Positions 26,836 through 36,311 of a stretch of 64,000 nt of DNA are shown in pieces; positions within the stretch are counted from its first letter, which is position 1; the number at the start of each line of letters is the position of its first letter. Below the pieces are notes generated by a model that did no database searches, was not told the DNA's origin, and saw only the letters and a program-made list of their open reading frames with translations. This stretch comes from Luscinia megarhynchos. Its lineage: Eukaryota; Chordata; Aves; Passeriformes; Turdidae. The DNA is taken from NCBI GenBank assembly GCA_034336665.1, contig CM067570.1:9818002-9882001 (forward strand), written 5' to 3'. Made by a program: the position numbers and the translations under genes.

Positions 26836-27086
26836 CTGTCATCAAAAGAGGACAGACCATGGACTTTGCAGTCATGAGCACCCTGGGAGTACCAGGCACT
26901 CATCCTGGGAGTTGCTGCTCCCCTGAGCAGCCCATGAAGAGCTCTGCATGTGCCACAAGCTGTCTGGCAAAAACGATGTCTCCAAAATGCAAGTCAAGCT
27001 GTGCTAAGATTAACCTTATGCTGACAGAGATATGCTTTTTTAAATTATTTTTGCAACAGGTGGAAAAAGCCAAGGACTGGATATAA
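26836..27086 (+). other. possible exon-like segment after a strong acceptor
   Basis: The bases before 26836 form a long pyrimidine-rich tract ending in TTTGCAG, preceded by TTTTAAC that could serve as a branch site. From 26838 a frame stays open to the stop at 27084-27086 (about 82 codons, including an internal ATG at 26859), with many Cys, Ser and Lys codons. The only donor-like site in it is a weak CAG|GTGGAA at 27058. The translated product is not recognised. It could be part of a non-coding RNA, a terminal exon or chance. Confidence 0.15.
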
Positions 27087-27434
27087 AAGGCATGTCTGTA
27101 TAAAAGCCACTGTACCCAAATGTACAGTAAATTCAGCTTTTCCATGTTTAAGTTCTCAAAAGAATACTGATGGATAGATATATTGGCCAATTTGGATGGA
27201 ATTCTGAGATCACTTTAGATAGAGATCTGTGAGGTCTCTGTGTGATGTATGCATACAAAAGTCTGGAAAGGAGCCCTGCTGTTTAAGCTTTGTAGCTCCT
27301 CCATTCACCTCTAAGAGGACTGGAAAAAATGATGACAGTTGCAAAATTTGTCCCAGAAGTCCCATCAAAACAAGTTATGGGCCCTGGAAGACACATGTTT
27401 CTTTATTGAATATTTTAAACTCTTATCTTTGCAG

Positions 27435-27578
27435 GCAGCAAAACCAGACCATTTCTAAAACAGAACTTCTGGTGATATTGTTGGGCGGTCTGACTTCTCC
27501 ACTGGCAGGCTCAAAACACCTTGGCTCTGTGCTTTGGATAGAGACAGAAGATGTCAGTGAGCCAAACTTACTTGCCAG
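27435..27578 (+). other. candidate internal exon with good splice sites
   Basis: The segment is bounded upstream by TTTTAAACTCTTATCTTTGCAG-type acceptor sequence (AG at 27433-27434) and downstream by CAG|GTAAGTG (GT at 27579-27580), close to the consensus donor. Its length is 144 bases, a multiple of three. One of the three frames is open throughout, with one base before the first whole codon and two after the last; the other two are stopped early. The encoded 47 residues resemble no family I know, so a non-coding transcript or chance pairing of splice-like motifs is as likely as a coding exon. It is 600 bp downstream of the acceptor at 26835. Confidence 0.25.
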
Positions 27579-30403
27579 GTAAGTGTTCATAACTGAGCCC
27601 TTTCTGCTGCTGGTGAGAATATCTTGAATATTTATGTGAGCTCCTTCTTCCAAAACAGCCACTCAACATGTGTATGGTGAGATGGAGGGTGCATAAAAGG
27701 ATGGAGAGAAATTGCAAGAAATGGATGGAGGGAAGATGCAAGAAATAAACAAACAAAAGCAATGGATAAAATCTTGTACAGTCAACATTTTAGTCATCTT
27801 GCCATTGATTTCTGCATCATCACCAACTTTAGCCTAATGAGTTTTTCATTAGCATGGAAGATAAGATGGACATAGGAATATCACATGAAGAGACAGGTTT
27901 TAGCTGGACAGCACACTGTATGTTTGTGTACAGGTGTCCATGCTCCTCATCCTAGAGCAGGTGTGTGTCAAGGACAGTAAGAGGTTAATCTGTTGTTTGA
28001 CAGTGATACACAAAGAGGATGTGAATTAATACAATCAGATGAGGTTTATTTGATAAATACAAAATCATCCACCAGCTCGAAATACACTGCTCAGGAGTCT
28101 GGCATGTTGAACTACCCACATGCAGGGTGGAGTGGATCCCAGCCAACCTTGGCAAGATCTGGTTACTGAGGCTGTGTGAACTTGTGAAGTGTTTCACAGG
28201 TTTCAGAGGGGACTAAAATCCTTTCTGAGGAGCCAGCTGGCTGGTGATGCACAGTCAGCACAGACACCGTGTTTCACATGACAGTACCAATTTTTCTTTG
28301 TCTTACTCTATACACAACTGAGCAAAGAGGAATTAGTCCAGACAGATTCCTAACTCTACATTTTGAATTAAGGGAAGCACTTGTGTATTAGACAAAACTC
28401 AGAGCATCCCTTGGCTTTACAGCATTGCAAAGAGCTAAAAAGAGGACATCAACAATAGCAGTCTCTGGATGCAAACACATATATCTAAACTCTTCATTTT
28501 CTTAAAATCCTAGCTCACTCAGCACTCAGAGCTATGAGTCTTCTCATGATGAGGCCAACCATGACCCAGCTCTTCTCCTCTCACAGAGTCAGAAAAGGTT
28601 GCAAAGGGACAAGCTGGTAACAGCCAAATGCTCTCACCTGCACAGACCAGCCTTGGACACTTGGATGGGTTCTGTCGTTCAGTGTCGCCTCTTTGGGTCA
28701 AGATGAAAACAGAGGTTTGGTACTTCTACATCTTATTTCCCATTTACTCTCATGAGTAGCAGCTTTGACACTTAACCCATTTTGGTTTTCCATCCTCAGC
28801 AGTGCCTTATTCGTGTTTCTTCTCCTCACCAACACTTGCTCTCAGCTCTGTCGTTCAATGCTTGGTTTGGTCTAAAGACTGCACAGTCAACTTCTTCCAA
28901 GTTTTATTTTCCCACAGGCAAACAAACTTTAAAATTTTATTTATAATTTTAGGGCACTAAAGACAGTAAAGAAGAGATACAGCTTTCGGATGAAGTAGAA
29001 ATAACAAAAAGAATGGCAATGCTTATTTCTGTAAACAAACTACATGAAAAAAATGAGTGTGTTCTTTCTCTTGAAACTCTTAACCATCAAAAACAATGAT
29101 CTCATGCTTCTGAAAACAAAGAGTAGTTTTCAGAAATTTATTTTAAAAGGATGAAAACAGATAGGCTGCAAACAGATTTAAAGGGAAAAGCAATAGAGGT
29201 GGAACGTACTGGACAGCAGAACTTTAAATGACTTCAGTGGGCTCCGAGTCTGACCCTCACCGAATGCTGGTCTGGGGACCCTGCAGTGTTTCCATGTGGT
29301 GTTTGACTCTCACCGACACCATCCCATACTTCTTTAACAGTACATACATCAAAATAAAAAATAAGTCAGTTTGAGTGAGTACAAACTTTTCCTACTTCAT
29401 ATAAACAAAATGAGTTGAGTAAGATAAAACTGATATGGGTTTATAGCATTATAAATTGGGGTTTTTTCTAAATTCAAAAGCAAATAGAAAATTACTTTAT
29501 CTTCCCTTCCTGTTTTGTTTGTTGGAATTCTTTTATGATGCTTCATTCTGCTTTTTTTCTTTTGCTTTCGTTAATGCTTTATACTGAGTTTATTTCCACT
29601 CATCCCTAAATCAAACCATAACTGCTGTTTGGAAAACCTGCACTTTTTTCCTCCTCTAGGTTTTCACCCGCTCTGCTCCTGAGTTTGGGGATGGGACAGA
29701 AGCTGAGATTACAAATGGAAGAGTTGAACTCAAGTGATGGAAATCATTGCAGAAAGCCTACAAATCTCTCTGTAATATGCTGTATTACAACCTATAGCAG
29801 CATCATTTTAGCCAGGCCCAGAATGGAGAGTGCCACTCTTTGGAGGCAATGCTCTGCTACCCAAAGCTTTCAAGACCACCTAAACACAGAGAAGTCTGGA
29901 TGGCTCCCAGCACCCAAAGCAGCTTCTCCAACTACATCTTCTCCCCACATCCTGGGGCTAGCAACAAGCAGACAAAGCCTTGATTTGCACCATGGATATA
30001 ATAAGTAAGGATTCAACTTTTCTTTAAGATCCTTTCTTTCATTGCTGCCCCTCCAAGCACAGGGCAATGTGGCTCTGAGTATGAGAGAAGCATCCTCTGG
30101 CAAAAGTCCTGTTTGGCTGCAGGTGAGCACTCTCCAGGGCCAGAAGGGATAACCCAACACTGGTGGAGACATTGCTCACAGATAGGAATTCCAACAAAAA
30201 CTTCGGTCTCAGGCTTACAGAGGGCTAAGATGGACTTAACACCCTTAAAGTAAATAACCAGGGAGGATATATCGTGATGACCATTGTGCAGGGGCCTCAG
30301 CATCCAACTAAGGAATTTCTCTCTTCCCTGTTAATACTGAAATTGCACCACAAACAAGCAGTTAACCTAAAACTATCTTGGGGTCAAGTCCTACCTGGCT
30401 CTC
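27579..30403. other. non-coding stretch, nothing recognised
   Basis: Mostly AT-rich. A strong acceptor-like tract (CTTTTTTCCTCCTCTAG) ends at 29659 and is followed by an open frame to 30008, but no clear donor closes it and the product is not recognised. Two similar 15-mers, CTGACCCTCACCGA-type and TTGACTCTCACCGA-type, lie about 60 bases apart near 29.25-29.32 kb. Confidence 0.45.
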
Positions 30404-30429
30404 TCACACACACACATGTATACACACAT
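30404..30429. repeat. short CA-type microsatellite
   Basis: An interrupted CA repeat: CACACACACACA, then TGTATA, then CACACA. Confidence 0.8.
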
Positions 30430-31060
30430 AACTTATTCTGCTCTATGAGCATTCAGGGCCAGGCAATTTATGGAATCAGACCCATATAATCTAAAATTCT
30501 TGCAAGTGGCTGCTGCTGGTGTCCCCCCACAGCACCAGTGACAGCTCTGCTCTCGGCAAGAAAAGTGGCTCCTTCCCGTGCTCGAGGCAGGCCGGCTCCA
30601 GTTCAAACGTTCAAGCTCTGCTGGGCTGGCTCAGGCAATGTTTATAGTTCAGTGGTACGGATGAAAACTTTCACAATGCTTTATGCTGTCAAAGCAAAAT
30701 GTGAGCGTTCCAGACTGTGCACTGACATTATTAAAAATATCAATTAAGGCCAAAAATGCGCTTTTACACTGAGCTGCTTGGATTAGATTGTAACCAGCTC
30801 AAGGATAAGAAACACTGCTTGTTTATCTTAATCACATTTTAAAACCAGGCCTTAATATTATCTCTCCCCACAACAGCCATTTCAAGTGACAGTAAGAATT
30901 CTCCAGTGGCTTCAAATGGATTTTTTCTGCCAACACATTCCCTCTTCACTTTCAAAGTTTTGTCTCCCCTATTTTTATAACTTTTAGGAAAAGAGTAGCA
31001 ACTGGTGATTCCCCAAAAACAAAGACACAAAGCGGAAAGAATAAAAAAAGTCAATGTACA
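30430..31060. other. non-coding stretch with a small CpG cluster
   Basis: Five CpG sites fall at about 30554-30608 in otherwise CpG-poor DNA, in a short GC-richer patch. No transcript or gene start is recognisable around it. Confidence 0.4.
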
Positions 31061-31265
31061 TCAAGAAACACACAGGACAATTTGCAACACAGTGCCAAAT
31101 AAATGCTCATTTGCTCCATTGGAGGTCAGTGAGGCAAATCGGTGGGAACTATTTGTAATTACAGGTTGATGAAATACAATTGTGGCAATTGTGTGGCCTT
31201 TTAATGATGCCTTTTGCTCTAATTTAGCTTTGGAGATCTTATAAGAAATGAAAAACACTCAGAGA
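31061..31265. promoter_or_regulatory. candidate conserved non-coding element
   Basis: This repeat-free block packs several transcription-factor-like cores. They include a homeodomain-type GTAATTACA (about 31155-31163) and two tandem nine-base units, CAATTGTGG (31177-31185) and CAATTGTGT (31186-31194), whose ACAATTGT core resembles a SOX-type site. TTTTAATGATG and CTAATTTAG follow. Both the motif density and the AT-rich texture are typical of vertebrate developmental enhancers. Conservation has not been tested, so the call rests on appearance only. Confidence 0.3.
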
Positions 31266-31829
31266 TCTGCAGGTTCCCAGAGTGTCTATTTAAATGTGTT
31301 CAAATAAGCCAGACTAATTTGTTTCCAACCTCCAAAATTTTATCTCTGTAAAATCTGTGAAATATTACTGCATATGATCAGTGCATTGTGTTGGATGAAT
31401 ATCAACAAGTCCCATTTGTGTCACATCTGGAAGTACATATATTAGACATAAGAGAATATGATATAAAGCTTCAGTTCTCCACAACTATTCCTACTGGACT
31501 TAACATGCTGCAAAACAGAGACAGGATTGCTCCTGATTTTACCACAAACCTCCTGAAGCTTCCCTTGAAACTTGGTTATCAATGTAAATTTTAAAAGAAC
31601 AGATCCTGGAAGCCTAAAGTCCAAGATACATATACAAAAAATAGCAAAGATATACTTCTGCAAATCACATTTTGAGTGCAGTGGTGAACCCAATCCACAG
31701 TTTTTGAAAGCCTGAGGTTCACAATATTGCCTAAGGCTTCCAGCTGACTAAGTTGATCAAATTATTCCTATCATGTGCCAGAAAGGAAGGAGAAACCTCA
31801 CACTCCCAAACAACCTTGTGCCTGGTAAT
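31266..31829. other. non-coding stretch, nothing recognised
   Basis: AT-rich with short open frames only. No repeat, RNA gene or splice-bounded segment is recognised. Confidence 0.5.
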
Positions 31830-31905
31830 ATCTTTTTACTGACAGGAAGATGAGAAACAGAGGTTCAGTTCACATACATTCACAACTATAAGTACAGAGC
31901 ACTTA
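31830..31905 (-). mobile_element. possible MIR-type fragment, reverse strand
   Basis: TTTTTACTGACAGG, then AAGATGAGAAACAGAGGTTCAG, resembles the reverse complement of the MIR CATCTGTAAAATG / GTGCCTCAGTTTCC region. CATTCACAACTATAAGTACAG could then correspond to the reversed GTCACACAG block after a deletion. The similarity is weak. Confidence 0.3.
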
Positions 31906-32864
31906 GGATTATTTTGAAGTTTTCCATTATTGGGTATCTTATTCTGTTACTTCTTCTGGTTTTACCAGGACACTATTGATGTTTATCAAGTTTATGCTTA
32001 ACAAACTTATTGCCTGAAGCCCACTTGCAACACTTCTCTGGGAATAAACTTCCTGATGGTTGTTTCCTCCTACATATCACAGACCAAAGCAACCATTGCT
32101 ATTTTCCCATTTCTGAGAGATTAGGTTTTTGGCCTGTTTAGGGCTATTCATAACAGTGATTAACAAAAGCAAGCCATTAGGATGGCTGCACTTGAAGAAT
32201 GCCTGCCCCAGCGACAGAATATCTGGTCTTAGTTTTGTGCTATCAAGGCACATATTTAATGCAAAAAATTCCCTTTTTACATGGAGAAAACAGAACTCTT
32301 GTACTGCAATCAACCACTAGCCCCGAGCAGGACACTCATGTACAGAAAAGAAAATGGAAACTCTTTCCTTGCTGCACCTCTGACTTCTCACCCAACTTCT
32401 GCAATGGGCACTGGGAGGGCATTTTCCAGGTGGGATGGAAAAACCAGAAAACATAATTTCTGTGCCTTTTTAATAACACCTCTACCCACAGCAACAGTCT
32501 CCATGTACATATAGACTGCAGAACAGTCAGTTGGACTTTTGGCAGACATAACCTGGTAAAGCAGCCATGAGTGTGGCTGTTACCAGCAAGAGCAGCTCTG
32601 CAGCTACAGCTACACCAAGATCTAATGTTATTTTTACTGCACACTGGCTGTTTAGTATTAGTAATTATGCACATTTCTGAGGTTTTCTTTTCGCATGAAG
32701 GAAAAAAAACAACCCATAACAAACAAAACAAACATGCAGGATCTTGCAGCTTGAAATGCCAGGACATGGACTATAAGGGCTTTTACAACCTCCTGGGTGA
32801 GATCCATTGTATAACACTGAGATTCTGTTAGAAAGTGAAGGACACTCCTGTCCTGCAGGCATGG
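31906..32864. other. non-coding stretch, nothing recognised
   Basis: Short overlapping frames on both strands (up to 143 codons on minus at 32336-32767) without a recognisable domain. No repeat signature. Confidence 0.5.
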
Positions 32865-32944
32865 TGAGACTGGCAGACTCAATGATTAAAAAGGGAAGGG
32901 ACATTACAATAAAATTCCCTTTTTTATATTATTCTATGATTCTT
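32865..32944 (+). mobile_element. CR1 LINE 3'-end fragment
   Basis: GGCAGACTCAATGATT is close to the CR1 motif GGTTGGACTCAATGATC. It is followed by AAGGGAAGGGAC in place of the AGGTCCCTTCC-type segment, and the element ends with ATTATTCTATGATTCTT, the characteristic CR1 terminal repeat. Only the last roughly 80 bases are recognisable. CR1 elements are commonly 5'-truncated in birds, and this copy is dead. Confidence 0.55.
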
Positions 32945-34029
32945 TCCCCCATTTTGCTGACAGCCTGACACTTCATGAATGCAGACGTCCCTTGACTCTA
33001 CACCTTCAAGAAGTTAGCTACTGAGCCTGTGCTTTAACCTTTAATGAGCAAAATAGGGGAAGTTTTCTGACATATTCACATTCATTTAAAACTGCACTCA
33101 CTTAGATCCACACCATGCTGGTAGAGTTTCTTCCCCAAACCAATGTTTCTCCTGAACAAGATTCTTTGCCTAAAATATATGCCAAAATCTTCTTAAATTA
33201 AGGACACAAAACAGAAGAAATATTAATTAAAAACAAATCTATTACAGTCTTAAAAACTGAACAAACTTTGCAATCTACTGAGCTTTAAGTCAGGACTCCA
33301 GCAATAGAGAGGAGAAGAGAATTATACAAGAAATCATCACCTTTTCCCCACCATGGTGTCATCCCAGTGCCTCCAAAAAGCTCATTCTTGGAGGCTTAAT
33401 CCTGACTTGCAGCAACTGACTCTATTTGTCCTAAATATTCAGCTGAAAATATGTTCTACATTACAGACTTGCACAGAGAGTCTTTTAAAAGTCTTGCGAT
33501 TGTTGAAGTTAAAAGTCTGATGAGTAATGTTGTTCTGTCTAAAGTATATGTCATTCCCTTTGCCTCCCTGCTTTATTTTGAGACAGATATACTTAAAATA
33601 GTTTTAAATAAATATGGAGATTATTATCCAATCTAAAAGATTTAATTTAGCATTTATATGGGTTTTAAATGCATGCCAACACTTTCCTTCATTTCAACCC
33701 TTGGCAACTGTTCACTATTCACAATTCCAAAGGCTCCAGACTCGTGTCTGATCATTTTAGGATATTTACAGTTGTAGCCAATAAAGACAGTGCTGATTTT
33801 AATTAAAATTGTAATTGCTTTCTGAGACAACAACAAGAAATCCTGATTACGTGAAATTGTGACTGGCTCCTTTAAGAGCTGGTGGGTGAGGACTGCCAGA
33901 AACAGCATTGTCCATCACTTCCTATTGGGTGGGTATAAATAAATCCTAAATCATCACTCCTGATAGCATCAGTGGCAGTTTGGTAATCCAGCCTGATTGT
34001 AAACATCTTTCTTTCCGGAGAAGCAGAAT
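32945..34029. other. non-coding stretch ending in an acceptor-like tract
   Basis: AT-rich. No repeat assigned. The end (ATCTTTCTTTCCGGAG, to 34020) resembles a splice acceptor just upstream of the ATG at 34030. Confidence 0.45.
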
Positions 34030-34662
34030 ATGGACCGGACAAAGAAAAAAGCAATCCATAAATTAACTGTTCTGTCAGTCTGTCCCTGCCTTAGGAAACT
34101 CTTTGCTGGGGAAACTGGAACAATTACAACAAATATAATATACATTACAGCAATTCTTGAGCTGAAGTGGACAAATCTGGGTATAGGAGCCCATGCCCAG
34201 TCATTTCCATGTCACCAGTTCTATACAATGTCTCCTGGAAGCAAAAATCCCTGTGCTGCCATAAGGTTGTACTATAGCACCCATGTTTCCCAGACTATCC
34301 CAAGTCTTACTTACTTTTTGGAAGACACCTCCCATGCCATCACTTACATGCCCACTCCAGCCACTACTGGTATGGAAAACTCCTGCATTTTAGAAGCCAC
34401 CATTTCAGCTGCTTGGGCAGTTGGAACCATGGCTGTGGCTCAGTCACCCACCAACAGGGATCACCAGCAAGAATCCTCCCAGTTTGACCCAGGACCACAG
34501 GTGGTGGAGGGAGCCTTAGTGGCCTTTGGACAATTTCTCCAGGCACACATCCATAGCAGAAGTCACTGGGATGCCCAGGACAGCTGGTCCATGCAGGCAG
34601 CCTTGGGTGCTTCCCCACGCAGGCCAGGCTGCGCTGCTGTGTGCAGGACACTGCGTGCATAA
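34030..34662 (+). other. 210-codon open frame, status uncertain
   Basis: This is the longest ATG-initiated frame in the window. The start is in a favourable context (A at -3, G at +4) and sits ten bases after an acceptor-like tract. The predicted protein has a Cys-containing, moderately hydrophobic first third, with clustered Ile, Thr and Asn codons around residues 30-45. Ser, Ala, Pro and Gln dominate the second half, and the C-terminus is Arg- and Cys-rich. No signal peptide, repeat or domain is recognised. A 98-codon frame is also open on the opposite strand within it, which suggests low stop-codon density from local GC content. No CpG island or poly(A) signal clearly belongs to it. Chance is the leading explanation. 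Confidence 0.12.
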
Positions 34663-35439
34663 ATAAATGACTTCAGCCTCGGGGCTCTCTGCAGCTCTGA
34701 ACTGCTGCTCAGAACATCCATCACCCGCTCAGCCAGGCTGTGACTTGACAGACACTCCAGAGCCATCAGCTGCCAGAGTCTCTGCCTCAGAGGGATGGAA
34801 ATTATGCACCAGCTCTGCACCTCTGCACCAACCAGGGCTGTCCCACAGGCACTGGTGACCACCCCAAACACACTGAGGAGTCTTTGCTACATGGAAGGCA
34901 AAAGTAATGTTCAGTTGCTTTTTATAGGCTTCTTTCAAGTCATTTGGTGAGCCACTTACAAAGTTTACATATTTAAACATATTACATCATTCTGCTGGGA
35001 AGATTTTATGCCTTGTTCATCATTACCACTGTATTTTGGAAAACAAGAGCAACTTGGATGTATCATTAGTATTTTGTGACAATTAGACAAAACATTGCAA
35101 GGTCTCTCTGTACAAAACATTTTCAGGTTCATCAAACATAACTGTGTGGGCCATGCCAAGAAACAGGATTTTTATGTGGTTCTTGGTGGGAGCTGTTAGC
35201 TGTCTATAAATGCTTACCAAAATATCTCCATATAATTTTTCTCTGTTCTGAAATGTAAATACATTTTGTCTCTTCTGGGCAACACAAGATATAAGCTCCT
35301 AACTACCAGCCAATAATAAGGCTGAGTTTTTGGGAGTGCAAATATGCTTACACAGTTATAACCAACAGCTGTTTTGTGAAATGACCTGCAAGACATTAAC
35401 ACCAATGGGATGTTTTAGGTGTGATTATACAGCTACTTC
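34663..35439. other. non-coding stretch, nothing recognised
   Basis: A GC-richer start (to about 34870) grades into AT-rich sequence. No repeat or gene recognised. Confidence 0.5.
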
Positions 35440-35459
35440 AGGCAAGGAAAGCCTTGCCT
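35440..35459. repeat. short perfect inverted repeat
   Basis: AGGCAAGG (35440-35447) and CCTTGCCT (35452-35459) are exact complements around the four-base loop AAAG. There is no U-tract or gene context that would give it a role. Confidence 0.85.
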
Positions 35460-36071
35460 AAGGGCTGCAGGAAGGAGCTTTTATGGTCAGCAGTGACTGG
35501 TGAAGACAGTCCCACCCACATATCTCAGTCATTAAAACCTCCCAACTCTTGATTGCTGACAACCTCCTTAGTTCCTCTAAAGCACCTTAAAGCTGTTTGG
35601 CTGCATTTCCCACAGACCATTAAGTTATTCAACACTGACTCTTTGCTCAAGACCTCCTGTGTCTCATTGCATGTAAATCACACAAAATTTCACACGAAGC
35701 TGTTTGACTTGCTATAGTCTGCTTCAAGAGCTCCTATGCACACTGCAAGGCAGCAGCAAACACTGCCTGCAAAGACCTACAGGTTTATTAATTGAAGTGC
35801 TGAAAACGCCACTACATTGGTCAGAACAGCTAATGATGGAAGAGAAGACCTTTTGTAACTACAACATTTTGCATTTCCTCGGTGATATTTTACAGCAAGA
35901 GAAGGACCTATTCGTGGGTCATAAATATTATCTGGTTGGAGCCACTCCTGTAACATTTTTCACTGTTCAGTTGCACTGGCATCTGAACATTACCTGTGCA
36001 AGGGAGCATCCCTGGTACAAACAGCTCAGCAAAGTATTGTCCAAACCACTTGAGAGAAGAATTTTTTTGTG
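35460..36071. other. non-coding stretch, nothing recognised
   Basis: A plus-strand frame of 145 codons (35704-36141) is open partly because it runs into the A/C-rich tract that follows. Its product is not recognised. Confidence 0.5.
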
Positions 36072-36135
36072 CAAAAAAACCCCCAAAAACCCAAAAACAA
36101 AAACAAAACAAACAGCAACAAAAAACCCAAAAACC
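36072..36135. repeat. A/C-rich low-complexity tract
   Basis: Runs of A broken by short C runs (AAAAACCC and AAAAACAAAAC units), like the tract at 3.7 kb. Confidence 0.9.
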
Positions 36136-36278
36136 TCATAACCAATCTTTATAAGGGGGAAAAAAGGGACTGATGGATGAAAATTATCCATCAATGCTGA
36201 CAAGGCCTGATCAGTTATTCCCAAGCTCAAAACCTGTTATTTCTTGTATAATTTTCACATTCTTGCCAAGTTCTGCAT

Positions 36279-36311
36279 GCAGTTAAATCCCCCCAAGCAG
36301 TTAAATCCCCC
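36279..36311. repeat. tandem duplication, 18-bp unit
   Basis: GCAGTTAAATCCCCCC (36279-36294) is followed by GCAGTTAAATCCCCC (36297-36311). The two copies are separated by AA and are identical except for the length of the C run. Confidence 0.88.

Noticed and set aside
35704..36141. 145-codon plus-strand frame
   Set aside because: Its last part is the A/C-rich simple repeat, the rest matches no family, and there is no promoter or splice support.
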